DNA from: Lysinibacillus sp. ZYM-1
GTDB taxonomy: Bacteria; Bacillota; Bacilli; Bacillales_A; Planococcaceae
DNA: 53,183 bases
Direction of reading: 5' to 3'
Assembly (NCBI RefSeq): GCF_001308875.1
Contig: NZ_KQ465133.1
Location: 1-53,183 of the forward strand
Part shown: positions 1 to 8,830 of the stretch, in pieces
How the letters are laid out: every line of letters starts with the position of its first letter
How positions within the stretch are numbered: position 1 is the first letter of the stretch
Translations under genes and position numbers: made by a program
The notes under the pieces: generated by a model
Database searches by the model: none
Seen by the model: only the letters and a program-made list of their open reading frames with translations
Told to the model about the DNA's origin: nothing

Positions 1-63
1 TTTTCTAGGATTGGTTGTGGTGACTTAATTCTACCAAGAAAAGGTTTTCCTTTTTCTATGTCT

Positions 64-825
64 TCAGTTATTTACACAAAATATTTTATACTCTCCAATA
101 ACTTTGCTTATCCACATAACAGGTATATCCGTGTTAACTATTAAATTTGTCTTTTTATTAGATATGTCATGCGTATAAATTGTTAAATCTTTTGCTTCTT
201 CATTTTTGTTCCCATAAATTTCTAAAACTCCATTCATTTCACGTAAATAAAAAGCAAAAGTAAGTCCTGGGATTTCTATGAGTTCTATCACTTTTAAACT
301 ATTAATATCTAAGGAATAAATACCAACAGTTCTTTTTGAATTTTTATCATAAAGAACAGATAATACATATACAATATCATTTTTAATAATGAAATTTTGA
401 GCATTACCTGGTAATTTTTCACTTTGTTGCATAACTTTAAAGTCATCATTATATATAGATACGTCAAAACCGAGGTTATCATTATGTAAAATTACTTGTC
501 CATTTTTGGTTTGCTCTAACTGTATGGGATCGTGCTTAATTTTATATTCTTTCGTTTTTTCATTATTTATAGTAATTAGTTGTTCCCCATAACTGTCATA
601 TATAAGGCCTTTACCCTCTTTATGAAAATACAACTTTTCAACTCCACCAATTGAATAAATATATTCATCAACTAGTTTATTATTATTATTATAGTTGTAT
701 AAGCTCGTAGAATCCTCAGAATAACTAGTTGCCAATATAGCAAAATCAATTTTTTTTCTTTGAGAATATCCGAATATTAAAATAGTAGCTAATATTACAA
801 CGAAAATTATCAATTTATATTTCAT
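64..825 (-). CDS. Membrane-anchored orphan protein
   Basis: I do not recognise this 253-residue protein. It has an N-terminal hydrophobic stretch at about residues 4-20 followed by lysine/arginine, so it is probably anchored in the membrane with the rest outside. The remainder is rich in beta-strand-like segments with Asn/Tyr repeats (about residues 40-50) and reads like part of a beta-propeller-type extracellular domain, but no motif fixes a function. The start is supported by an AAAGGTGG ribosome binding site 5-10 bases upstream. Base composition is more AT-rich than the housekeeping genes further on, which fits an accessory island. It sits tail-to-head with the next minus-strand gene without sharing an obvious operon. 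Confidence 0.6.
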   Translation of the reverse strand: MKYKLIIFVVILATILIFGYSQRKKIDFAILATSYSEDSTSLYNYNNNNKLVDEYIYSIGGVEKLYFHKEGKGLIYDSYGEQLITINNEKTKEYKIKHDPIQLEQTKNGQVILHNDNLGFDVSIYNDDFKVMQQSEKLPGNAQNFIIKNDIVYVLSVLYDKNSKRTVGIYSLDINSLKVIELIEIPGLTFAFYLREMNGVLEIYGNKNEEAKDLTIYTHDISNKKTNLIVNTDIPVMWISKVIGEYKIFCVNN

Positions 826-1002
826 TATTTACCACCTTTATGAAAATTTCTAAACTAAGTTATTTAGAATATGTATTAGAAGATAATTTACTGTCCCTTA
901 CACTGAGAGCTATTAAAACACCATGCTTCCATAACTTAACTATGTTCCTGGTAAAAGCTATTTACAACGGTGGTATTTAATAAAGTGTGGTTTACTAATG
1001 TA

Positions 1003-1043
1003 AAATAATATCAACTAAGTATCTAACTTAGTTGATATTATTT
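1003..1043 (-). terminator. Intrinsic terminator hairpin
   Basis: A perfect 17-bp inverted repeat (1003-1019 with 1027-1043, 7-base loop) lies just downstream of the minus-strand NlpC/P60-like gene. A short T-containing run follows on the minus strand. Confidence 0.75.
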
Positions 1044-1050
1044 ATATTTA

Positions 1051-1716
1051 TTAATCTGCTGTATTATAAAATACTGATACATATGGAGATGATAAAATAT
1101 CTCCTGGTGTAATCAGCATTGCAGTATGAGGTTCCAAGTCAATTCCCTGACCTTTATAAGCTGCCCATACTAATTTACTGCAATACCATGTGGATGTATC
1201 ATTTCTAGTTGTAAATCCATACGGATCACCTAATTGTAATTCAGCGTATTTAACTGCACCAGATTTTTGTGTTGCAGTTGCTGACACTTTTAAACCTTTT
1301 ATTCTGTCGTATCGTGACGTCCAATTATTGTCTCTATAAGAAACATTACCTGTGTCTGGATGAGCTTCAATAATTGAATAAGAATCTTTAACAATACCAA
1401 CATGATCAGTTATAGAATCTAAAGCAATTAATATATCGCCCTTTCCTCCAATTGAACCTGGAGGACGTTCAACTGCAAATGGTTCAATTGTAGGTGTTTC
1501 TTCAGTTGTAGGTATTTCTACAGTTGTAGGTGTTTCTACAGTGTATTTATCCCAAATTTCTCTTAGTTCTTCTCGTTGTTCTTTCAAAAATTGTTCTTCT
1601 TCTTGCTGAGTTAAAGTATACGTTTCTGGAGAAGTATTTTCTTCTGCACTTGCTGTAGAAAAACCAGTCAATAGCAATACCGATGTTAATCCAACAGTTA
1701 ATAATTTGTTTTTCAT
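1051..1716 (-). CDS. Secreted permuted NlpC/P60-like (YiiX-type) cysteine hydrolase
   Basis: This secreted protein has a signal peptide (about residues 1-24, ending STASA), a Glu-rich helix, a proline/threonine linker built from short near-repeats of E-T/I-P-T (about 61-79), and a papain-like hydrolase domain. The order of catalytic candidates is permuted: His105 in GDILIALDSITDHVGIV, Glu117 in IIEAHP, then Cys179 in WYCSKLVW. This is the arrangement of the YiiX/NlpC-P60 permuted group, which act on amide bonds in cell wall peptides or lipids; the substrate here is unknown. A longer reading frame starts at 1734, but AAAGGGGT sits at the right distance for the ATG at 1716 and the signal peptide begins there. 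It carries its own terminator and lies in the accessory island. Confidence 0.75.
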   Translation of the reverse strand: MKNKLLTVGLTSVLLLTGFSTASAEENTSPETYTLTQQEEEQFLKEQREELREIWDKYTVETPTTVEIPTTEETPTIEPFAVERPPGSIGGKGDILIALDSITDHVGIVKDSYSIIEAHPDTGNVSYRDNNWTSRYDRIKGLKVSATATQKSGAVKYAELQLGDPYGFTTRNDTSTWYCSKLVWAAYKGQGIDLEPHTAMLITPGDILSSPYVSVFYNTAD

Positions 1717-1954
1717 GTGATTACCCCTTTTCATTAGTGTATGTAATAAACCGATTTACTACATAGAGATGGAATATGTAATTCCCTTATACTTCCTCCT
1801 TTCAAAATCCCTATTTTTTACATTTATTACATTTATATATTACCACTTTTTTTGCATTGTTTCAATAAATTTCCTTAAACATTTAAATCACTCAAATTTC
1901 GCAGACTGAAATCGACAAATAAGCCTTGATATAATTAGGAAGGCTGGCGATCCA

Positions 1955-2691
1955 CGTGTTTGCAAATTTATGGTTTTTTAATGATGAATGAATAATAAAC
2001 TAAGAAACCAAAGCTCGAATTGAATCTGTTTCGAAAATTGAAGAAGAAAAAGAAATACTAAAATTAATACCTTACACAGAAATAGCTAATTTAGGATGGA
2101 TAGAACAAACAAAAAGTCCCGTAGAAAAAATAATCAACTTAAGAAGTTTTTTGAAGTGGCTTCATTAAAATCTTTATCTACGACTCCTCAAGTTGCATTT
2201 AGAAAGTCAACACAATTTGAAGCTAACAGTTATGCAATTGCTACCTGGTTGACGAAAGTTGCACAACAAATAGCTAAAGAAATTGAAACATTTCCATTTA
2301 ACAAGTCAAACTTGGAAAAAAACATATCTGAATTTAGGAAGATTACAAAACTTGCAGCAAAAGCTACTATTCCAAAATTAAAATCTTTATGCTCTCAGGT
2401 TGGTGTAGCATTAGTCATTACACCTTAGTAAAACCTATATAAATGGCGTAACGAAATGGCTATCAAACGACAAAATAATGATTGCTCTATTAATAAAGGG
2501 TGGTTATGAGGATATTTTTGGTTTACTTTTTTTCATGAACTAGGGCATGTTTTTCAAGAAAAAAAATCAGAGGTATTTATTGATGGGGAAAAATATAATA
2601 ATAATGAATTAGAAATTGATGTTGATAACTTTGCCTTAACACGTTTAATACCTAACAAAGACTATGAACATTTTGTCAAAAATGAATATTA
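1955..2691 (+). pseudogene. Frameshifted HTH/ImmA-IrrE-type antitoxin protein (HigA family)
   Basis: Three reading frames together spell one HigA-like protein with a C-terminal ImmA/IrrE metallopeptidase domain. The first piece (about 2004-2145) ends near a T run at 2145-2155, where one base seems missing. The second piece is the open frame at about 2096-2428 (FEANSYAIATWL, IPKLKSLCSQVGVALV). The third (about 2445-2691) includes NGVTKWLSNDKIMIALL and the zinc motif HELGH, with another one-base lesion in the T run near 2515. The N-terminal helix-turn-helix is not recognisable. In the family this protein represses its own operon with a HigB toxin; no toxin gene is visible. The gene is dead unless the lesions are sequencing errors, which is unlikely given the intact genes around it. 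Confidence 0.75.
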
Positions 2692-2776
2692 ACAATTTCT
2701 AATTCAACTTACTTTTATTAAAATCAGTTATGTAATTATTAATAATCTTTCAAAGTTAAATAGCATTTTAAATAAA

Positions 2777-3195
2777 CTATAATAAACTTAGGTTGATTCT
2801 TGATTTTAATATTTTATATGCATTAACATGATGCCTAACTAACTGTTGATTCATACCAACAAATTCTCTTTCATTTGAAAGTCTTTCATTAACATAGTTT
2901 ATTAATTCAATAATTACTTTTTCCTTTTTTTGAATATTTTGTTTGATTTTTAAATCAAAACTTTGTAACGAAGATTGTCTATCACATTCTAAGTAGAAAA
3001 TCCAATCTTGAAATGCAATTTCTATTTGTTTGAAGCTGCGTTCAAGCTCAATGGCGTGTTTATATCTTTCAGCTTGAAGGTCCGGTCATTTTAACCCATA
3101 AATTTTAATTGATGTATCTCCCTCTATGGTTTTACCTTGTATAATTCCATTATAAAGAAATTCTATATGATTCAAATTTCTCAATAACTCGCTCC
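2777..3195 (-). pseudogene. Unidentified broken ORF with in-frame TGA, fused to end of tnsA
   Basis: On the minus strand a frame stays open from about 3195 down to a TAG at 2777, interrupted once by TGA at 3086-3088. The part after the TGA encodes about 102 charged, helical residues (ERSFKQIEIAFQDWIFYLEC and, further on, VNERLSNEREFVGMNQQLVR). The part before it overlaps the end of tnsA in another frame. There is no credible start codon or ribosome binding site. I do not recognise the family. The simplest reading is a gene truncated when the Tn7-like element decayed, its 5' part now replaced by the tnsA fragment. Confidence 0.45.
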
Positions 3196-3614
3196 TTTAA
3201 AAGCTCGTCTTTCATCTTGAGGGTTCTTGCGATTTCTGCTAAACCTTCACTTTTATCTACTGTTAATAAAAAATCCGTTGTCATCACAACTGGCTCATTT
3301 GTTTTTGGGTCTGTAGGATGTTTAAGACCTAATTCATCTGCAATGACAATTGTTTCTTCCAACGGCAATAAAGGAAATTGTTCTCGAATACTAACGACAC
3401 AATCAGAATATTCAGTTAAATAAAAGTAATTTCGTTCCAAATCTGATAGAAATTCATGCTGTCTATTTGTTTTAATATCTTTTAAACGTTTAGACCGACC
3501 TTTCGAAGACACATCTTGAATGTTTAACCATGGTTTATAATCCACTCCAACTCCAGAGCCACGACCTTCTTTAATCCACTTTTCGACTTTAGATGTTCTA
3601 GTTCGTTTTGACAT
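3150..3614 (-). pseudogene. tnsA: Tn7-like TnsA endonuclease, C-terminally truncated
   Basis: The 154 residues match the N-terminal nuclease half of Tn7 TnsA: the IKEGRGSGVGVDYKPWL block, GRSKR, SDLE, IREQFPLLP, LGLKHP and VVMTTDFLL in order. Candidate catalytic residues are visible at Glu60, Asp114 and Lys133, corresponding to Glu63/Asp114/Lys132 of TnsA. TnsA cuts the 5' ends of the transposon as partner of TnsB. The family is about 270 residues; the C-terminal half, which contacts TnsC, is missing and the frame runs into unrelated sequence after residue 147. No tnsB, tnsC or target selector follows. The gene starts just inside an array of 20-bp repeats, the usual place for tnsA beside the end of a Tn7-like element. 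I treat it as an inactive remnant, although the frame itself is open. Confidence 0.85.
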
Positions 3615-3652
3615 AAAAACACCCCTTTAGATTAATATTATCCAAAGGGGTA

Positions 3653-3732
3653 AAACGGTGCAACTTTTTTACAAACAGTATAACTTTATTTTAAACGGTA
3701 CATCTTTTTTATAAACGGTACGGCTTTATTTC
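3653..3732 (-). repeat. Four tandem 20-bp repeats, probable TnsB-binding array
   Basis: Units begin at 3653, 3673, 3693 and 3713, each of the form AAACGGTAYAACTTTWTTWY, and a degenerate fifth follows at 3733. The exact 20-base spacing without spacers, directly upstream of tnsA, matches the transposase-binding repeats at the end of Tn7-like transposons. Confidence 0.75.
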
Positions 3733-3745
3733 AAATCTACAATAG

Positions 3746-3748
3746 ACA
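3746..3748 (-). mobile_element. Probable terminus of the Tn7-like element
   Basis: Read on the minus strand the island would begin 5'-TGTCTATTG at 3748, right outside the repeat array; Tn7-like elements start with TGT and end with ACA. The position is 12 bp beyond the stop codon of the ribonucleotide reductase gene. The opposite end was not found in the window. Confidence 0.55.
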
Positions 3749-3760
3749 TTTTCAACTATT

Positions 3761-6331
3761 TTACAGGCCGCATTTTAACTGAGCGCCACAGTTTGTACAT
3801 GTATTACAGCCACCCATTTCTTCGACTGTTCCTTTACGGCAAACTGGACAAGTATTTCCTACGTCTGAGCCAATAACCGTAGTGGACTCTAACGCTTGAA
3901 TCGTATCTACTAAAACGACTGGACGTTTTGTATGTTCTTCTACTAATTCTTCTTCAAATGATAATTGATCCATATCATTTTCTTCAGCTTTTAGCGTAAG
4001 TACCTGTGAATCACGGCTACCATCCACATAGACCGTACCACCTTTAGCGCCGCCTTTATATAGTCGCTCATATACTTTTTCTACTTGCTGTACAGTATAG
4101 CCCTTTGGTGCGTTTACTGTTTTAGAGATCGATGAATCAATCCATTTTTGAATAATACATTGTACATCAGCATGTGCTTCCGGTTTTAACTCCATTGCAG
4201 TAACAAACCATTCAGGAAGCTCTTGCTCATTCATTTCTGGATGACGATCTAAATATTCTTTTACAATTTCCGCTTTCACTTCAATGAACTTACCTAGACG
4301 GCCAGAACGGTAGTAAGTGAAAGAGAAGTATGGTTCAAGACCTGTCGCTACTCCTACCATTGTTCCTGTTGAACCAGTTGGCGCAACCGTTAATAAATGT
4401 GAATTACGGATACCTGTCGCTAAAATTTGCTCTTTGATGTGTGTAGGCATTTTTTGCATAAAGCCTGTCTCTGTGAAAGCTTTACGTAAGCGAGCAGTTT
4501 CTTCATCAGTAGCACCTACTAAGAATGGGAAGCTACCGCGCTCTTTAGCAAGCTCTGTAGATGCCTCATACGCCGTTTCAGCAATCGTTTTAAAGATTTC
4601 ATCGACTAAAGCATTACCTGCTTCTGAACCGTATTCTTTCTCACAATAAATGAGTAAATCAGCTAAGCCCATTACCCCTAAACCAACACGACGCTCACCT
4701 AGTGCTTGTACACGGTTTTCCTCTAAGAAGTATGGTGTCGCATCAATAACATTATCCTGCATACGAACGCCTACACGAACCGTTTCACGTAGTGCTTCGT
4801 AATCTACAGTTTGATTGTCTTTATTAGCGAATTGTGCAAGGTTTACCGCCGCTAAGTTACACACTGAGTATGGTGCAAGTGGCTGTTCCCCACATGGGTT
4901 TGTTGCCACAACACTTTGACCATATGCCTTGGCATTTGTCATATCATTCGCGTTGTCGATGAAGAAAATACCTGGTTCTGCTGAGTATGTTGCACATACG
5001 TTAATTAAATTCCACAATTCCTTCGCTTTAATAGTGCGGTATGTGCGGACTTTATAGCCCATTTTCTCCCATTCACGAACGTCACCAACATTGTGCCATT
5101 CTGTGTTATAAACACTCATTTCTTCTTTTGAATATTCTTCCACTGCTGGGAAACGAAGCTCGAAGTCAGCATCTTTTTCAACAGCTTCCATAAATTCTTT
5201 TGTTAACGTTACTGAAATGTTTGCACCCGTTAAAAACTCTGGGTTATGAACTGTATATGTGCCACCATCACGTAATTTATTTTCTGCATCACGAATAATC
5301 GCTGTATCAAATCCGCCTAAGCCTTCAATGTTTTTATAGTTCACGATGCCTTGATACATAGCTTCCTCTTGCATAGAAAGTGGCTTAAAGTTTAATTTTT
5401 CTTTTGCTAGACGAATAATTGTTTCATCCGTTGTGTTTTCGATCAGGTAACGTAGGATACGTGGATTTTGCATTTTCGAAATAATAAATTCCACAATATC
5501 AGGATGCCAATCTGCAAGCATAATCATTTGTGCTCCACGACGTGACCCACCTTGCTCCACTAGATGTGTCAATTTGGCAATATCATCTAACCAGGAAACA
5601 GAACCAGATGATTTACCGTTTACACCTCGTGCCAGTGTGTTGCGTGGACGTAATGTGGAACCATTTGTTCCTACGCCACCACCACGGCTCATAATTTCCA
5701 TTACTTGCTTACGGTGATCACTAATGCCTTCACGAGAATCAGCGACAAAAGGCATTACGTAACAGTTGAAGAACGTTACATCTGTTTCAGATCCCGCTCC
5801 GTAAATCACACGTCCTGCAGGAATGAACTTTAAGGATACTAATTGCTCATAAAATTTTTCAAACCATTCTTGGCGTTTTTCCTGCGTTTTTTCAACAGCC
5901 GCAAGTCCTGTTGCATTTCGTTTTGCGATTTGTTCATAAAAAATCTCAAGAGGCTTCTCTAGCACGTCAATTGAACGCGTAATCACACCCGTTTCTTGCT
6001 CGTTTGGATCATCTAAAACGCTACGATAATCTTCCTCAATCAAAATTTCTGCTGTTTTTGTAGACATGTCCAGCTTTTGAATTGTCCCTAAACCACGTGC
6101 AGGGAATTTTGGATCAGCTTTTACCGTTAAAACAACAAAGTCACCGGCTTTCAGTGTTTTCTTTTCTGTGTCTTTAAACGAGTAGCGATCGATCATAACA
6201 AGCCTTGATACGCCTTTGTGCGTGATGTGCATGTCAGGCGTTACGGGGTGTACCTGCGGGAATTGTTTGATATCTTTGTTTAACTGTTCAAATTGATTGT
6301 TTACTTCGGGTTGATGATTTGTGAGTACCAT
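3761..6331 (-). CDS. nrdJ: Adenosylcobalamin-dependent (class II) ribonucleoside reductase
   Basis: This cytosolic enzyme reduces ribonucleotides to deoxyribonucleotides using B12 to make the active-site thiyl radical. Visible motifs are FNCYVMPF (reducing cysteine near residue 190), NPCGEQPLAPYSVCNLAAVNL (second reducing cysteine and radical cysteine near 480-490), the APTGSTGT loop, and a C-terminal zinc-ribbon-like CPVC...CTNCGAQLKC tail in the last 30 residues. The frame could begin at 6361, but GGGAGG lies 7-8 bases before the ATG at 6331, giving 856 residues. Two NrdR boxes precede it, so it should be repressed when dATP/ATP levels are high. It is monocistronic. Its 3' end is the boundary of the Tn7-like island. 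Confidence 0.92.
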   Translation of the reverse strand: MVLTNHQPEVNNQFEQLNKDIKQFPQVHPVTPDMHITHKGVSRLVMIDRYSFKDTEKKTLKAGDFVVLTVKADPKFPARGLGTIQKLDMSTKTAEILIEEDYRSVLDDPNEQETGVITRSIDVLEKPLEIFYEQIAKRNATGLAAVEKTQEKRQEWFEKFYEQLVSLKFIPAGRVIYGAGSETDVTFFNCYVMPFVADSREGISDHRKQVMEIMSRGGGVGTNGSTLRPRNTLARGVNGKSSGSVSWLDDIAKLTHLVEQGGSRRGAQMIMLADWHPDIVEFIISKMQNPRILRYLIENTTDETIIRLAKEKLNFKPLSMQEEAMYQGIVNYKNIEGLGGFDTAIIRDAENKLRDGGTYTVHNPEFLTGANISVTLTKEFMEAVEKDADFELRFPAVEEYSKEEMSVYNTEWHNVGDVREWEKMGYKVRTYRTIKAKELWNLINVCATYSAEPGIFFIDNANDMTNAKAYGQSVVATNPCGEQPLAPYSVCNLAAVNLAQFANKDNQTVDYEALRETVRVGVRMQDNVIDATPYFLEENRVQALGERRVGLGVMGLADLLIYCEKEYGSEAGNALVDEIFKTIAETAYEASTELAKERGSFPFLVGATDEETARLRKAFTETGFMQKMPTHIKEQILATGIRNSHLLTVAPTGSTGTMVGVATGLEPYFSFTYYRSGRLGKFIEVKAEIVKEYLDRHPEMNEQELPEWFVTAMELKPEAHADVQCIIQKWIDSSISKTVNAPKGYTVQQVEKVYERLYKGGAKGGTVYVDGSRDSQVLTLKAEENDMDQLSFEEELVEEHTKRPVVLVDTIQALESTTVIGSDVGNTCPVCRKGTVEEMGGCNTCTNCGAQLKCGL

Positions 6332-6379
6332 CGTTTTGCCTCCCTTACAAAATAAATACACAATATCATGTGTCGTTAA

Positions 6380-6395
6380 ACACTACATATTGTGT
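6380..6395 (-). promoter_or_regulatory. NrdR box 1
   Basis: The 16-mer ACACTACATATTGTGT differs at one position from the NrdR consensus ACACWATATATWGTGT. It lies about 50 bases upstream of the reductase start. Confidence 0.8.
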
Positions 6396-6412
6396 ATATG
6401 TCTTTTAAAAAG

Positions 6413-6428
6413 ATACTATATATAGATT
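6413..6428 (-). promoter_or_regulatory. NrdR box 2
   Basis: ATACTATATATAGATT keeps the palindromic core CTATATATAG of the NrdR box. Its centre is 33 bases, about three helical turns, from that of box 1, which is the spacing expected for cooperative NrdR binding. Confidence 0.7.
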
Positions 6429-6519
6429 TTCAATTCAACTCTTGCTTTTTTTAATAGAATCGGAACTACTTGTAATAGCAAGGATTGATCGCTAAAAAAT
6501 ATTTTTTTTATACCATTTT

Positions 6520-7350
6520 TTACTTTTTGAAGTTCCACTCATCACATGCATATTTTTTTTCTTCTAATGCACGGACATATTCTAACTGCTCCTCAGAAAG
6601 TGTAAATGGTTTTAATTCAATTTGCAACGATTTTGCAAATCCATCTCTAAAAGCTGTCACACATTGTTCAACAGTCACAGGTTCATCCACAAGACTATTA
6701 ATCGCTACTGCTTTTTCTGGTAACTTTCTGCGCATACGATCCTTTGCCTCTTCACTTGAAAAATTAAAGACCGATAATAGCTTCTCTTGATCTAAGTCTA
6801 ATAAAATGGCACCGTGCTGCAATATAACACCTTTTTGACGTGTTTGTGCACTTCCTGCTATTTTTTTACCTTCCACCACTAGCTCATACCAGCTCGGCGC
6901 ATCAAAGCATACGGCACTTTTTGGACTCTTTAAGTCTGCTCTTTTCTCCTCTGTATCAGGGACACTAAAATAGGCATCCATACCTAAGTTATGGAAACCT
7001 TGCAAGATACCCTCACTTAACACACGGTACGCCTCTGTCACTGACTCTGGCATATCTGGATAGCTTTCTGTTACGATGACACTATATGTAAGCTCATGTT
7101 CATGCAAAACAGCCCGTCCACCAGTTGGTCGACGTACAAAACCTAAGCCTTGTTCTCGTACAGCGTCTAAATTAATATCTCTTGTGGCCTGCTGAAAATA
7201 ACCAATTGATAGTGTTGCTGGTTCCCACTCATAAAAACGAATCACTGGTGGAATTAACCCCTCACTATGCCAATCAAGTAATGCTTCATCTAGTGCCATA
7301 TTAAAAGAAGGACTACATTTCCCTGAATTTAAAAAATACCATGTTGTCAT
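6520..7350 (-). CDS. lipM: Octanoyl-[carrier protein]:protein N-octanoyltransferase
   Basis: The enzyme moves octanoate from acyl carrier protein to GcvH, the first step of lipoate assembly. It is very similar along its length to the LipM/LplA-type proteins of Bacillus: NMALDEALL (17-25), [11 protein letters not shown] (73-83), the thiol nucleophile Cys148 in AVCFDAPSW, and [12 protein letters not shown] with the lipoyl-binding lysine. The start at 7350 is chosen because GTAGGAGA precedes it; a longer frame to 7404 has no ribosome binding site. Length (276) is normal for LipM. The partner pathway, the glycine cleavage complex, is encoded at 23193-27122. Confidence 0.9.
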   Translation of the reverse strand: MTTWYFLNSGKCSPSFNMALDEALLDWHSEGLIPPVIRFYEWEPATLSIGYFQQATRDINLDAVREQGLGFVRRPTGGRAVLHEHELTYSVIVTESYPDMPESVTEAYRVLSEGILQGFHNLGMDAYFSVPDTEEKRADLKSPKSAVCFDAPSWYELVVEGKKIAGSAQTRQKGVILQHGAILLDLDQEKLLSVFNFSSEEAKDRMRRKLPEKAVAINSLVDEPVTVEQCVTAFRDGFAKSLQIELKPFTLSEEQLEYVRALEEKKYACDEWNFKK

Positions 7351-7555
7351 ATGTTCATCTCCTACAATTATAAAATGATACCTCAGGCCCCACCTGTGGT
7401 TCAACCTTAACGAAGATTACGCTACAGTTCAAGTTGTTTTACTTTTGACGATATTGACGAATTCGCCATAACCTAGTTAATTTTATCAAACTCATTGGAC
7501 TATCGCTAGCGCATCTTTTATAATAATAGAGAAGATAGAAAGGGGTAAGAAAATC

Positions 7556-7942
7556 TTGGACATACTTATCACAATCGGTGTCGTTTTAGTAGTCACAATT
7601 GCATACATCGGTCTTAATGCACTACGACTCAAAAAAGCTGTAACCAACCTAAATCAAGAACAATTCATAGAAGGCTATCGTAAAGCTCAGCTGATCGATG
7701 TTCGTGAACAAAAAGAATTTGATGCTGGTCACATTCTTGGCGCACGAAACGTTCCTTCCACAACACTACGTCAGCGTTATAAAGAAATTCGCCCAGATTT
7801 ACCAGTATATCTATACTGTCAAAATACAGGCCGTAGCTCACGTGCTGCACTATTTCTTAAAAAACGTGGGTACAACCAAATTTACCAACTTCAAGGCGGA
7901 TTCAAAACTTGGACAGGTAAAATAAAAGCCAAAAAATATTAA
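7556..7942 (+). CDS. yqhL: Membrane-anchored rhodanese-domain protein
   Basis: This 128-residue protein has one N-terminal membrane helix (3-22) and a single cytoplasmic rhodanese domain (about 33-125). The catalytic loop is present: Cys88 in YLYCQNTGRSS, with LIDVREQKEFDAGHI before and LQGGFKTW after. Rhodaneses transfer sulfane sulfur to thiol acceptors; the acceptor here is unknown. It matches YqhL of Bacillus, which is also a neighbour of lipM. The start is TTG, set by AAAGGGGTAAG about ten bases upstream. It is transcribed divergently from lipM and ends in a good terminator. Confidence 0.87.
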   Translation: MDILITIGVVLVVTIAYIGLNALRLKKAVTNLNQEQFIEGYRKAQLIDVREQKEFDAGHILGARNVPSTTLRQRYKEIRPDLPVYLYCQNTGRSSRAALFLKKRGYNQIYQLQGGFKTWTGKIKAKKY

Positions 7943-7955
7943 TATTCTCCTAAAA

Positions 7956-7994
7956 AAAGTCGTCTCAAAGAACTAAGAGACGGCTTCTTTTATT
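7956..7994 (+). terminator. Terminator after yqhL
   Basis: AAGTCGTCTC pairs with GAGACGGCTT across a ten-base loop and is followed by TTTTATT. Confidence 0.8.
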
Positions 7995-8039
7995 AAAAAA
8001 TTCAGAGTTTCTACTATATTATATCTATTGCAAAATTTT

Positions 8040-8500
8040 AAGTGCATGCTTGTTGTTCACCAAATCCCTTTTTACGAGTTATGTACGACTTGTTCTCATT
8101 AACAATTCCTGTCTATAAATGAACCTCTTTCACCCGCTTCACTTCTTCTGTTGCCATTTATACTCTTTAGCTCTTCAGATTGCTTCATTAATTATTTCTC
8201 TAACAGCCCATAATACCTTTAGAGATATCTTTTATTGTAGAATAAACGGTAATAACCTTGTTTCATGATGCGTTCTTGGTAGATTGACTCCTTTGCTTTG
8301 TGGTTTAGATATTTCATAGGTTTAATTATTATTGAGCGTTTCCCTGGGGAAATAAATCTCTTTTCTACCTTTTAGCACTTCTCCCACAAACACTTTTAAA
8401 GAAATCTTTTATCAATTACTTCACCTTCAAGGAAATTTTTAGAACTTATCAGCCTTCCAAACAAGGGTAAATCTTTGTATGTCCAAAAATACTATTTTTC
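8040..8500 (-). pseudogene. Gene-poor stretch with a possible decayed minus-strand gene
   Basis: From the yqhL terminator to the glycine riboswitch no intact gene is visible. On the minus strand, short pieces look like former coding sequence, for example an open piece reading MKYLNHKAKESIYQERIMKQ at about 8333-8235. They are separated by stops and frame changes. I cannot name the original gene. Confidence 0.25.
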
Positions 8501-8594
8501 GTCAGTGATTCACCATTTAGGCACTTCATTCTTCTATTTTTCTGAAAATAATTAAAATTTATGGTTGAATAATTTTTAAAGCCCTGATAGGATG

Positions 8595-8600
8595 TATAAT
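8595..8600 (+). promoter_or_regulatory. Probable -10 element for cycA leader
   Basis: TATAAT at 8595-8600 lies about 60 bases before the riboswitch aptamer. No convincing -35 is seen, so this is tentative. Confidence 0.35.
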
Positions 8601-8659
8601 ATCTTAAAATAATATTTGATTATGAAATTAATAAGCTATGAATGCTATGGATCAAACTA

Positions 8660-8745
8660 TAGCAGGAGCAGTTCTGGAGAGAGCGCAATTTGCGTCGCCG
8701 AAGGGTTCACTATCTCAGGCAAAAGGACAGAAGAGTAATATCAGC
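8660..8745 (+). ncRNA. Glycine riboswitch, single aptamer
   Basis: The conserved glycine aptamer blocks occur in order: TTCTGGAGAG at 8672-8681, GCCGAAGGG at 8697-8705 and TCTCAGGCAAAAGGACAGA at 8713-8731. Only one aptamer is present; the following 85 bases have no second GCCGAAGG. A terminator and then a CycA-type permease follow, so glycine should decide whether transcription reads through. Whether glycine turns the gene on or off cannot be read with certainty from the sequence. Confidence 0.88.
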
Positions 8746-8830
8746 TTTTTTAAGCGATGCCATACGAAAGTTAAAGGGATTTGATGTAACATCCGCGATC
8801 AAATGGTATTTGTTATTCTGACGTTTTTCC

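Noticed and set aside
3653..3752. Short tandem repeats resembling a CRISPR array
   Set aside because: The 20-bp units abut without spacers and lie beside tnsA at a transposon-like end; no cas genes are present.
8211..8255. AAACGGTAATAACCTT near 8250 as a second Tn7-like end
   Set aside because: Only one unit is present, without 20-bp periodicity or a TGT terminus.
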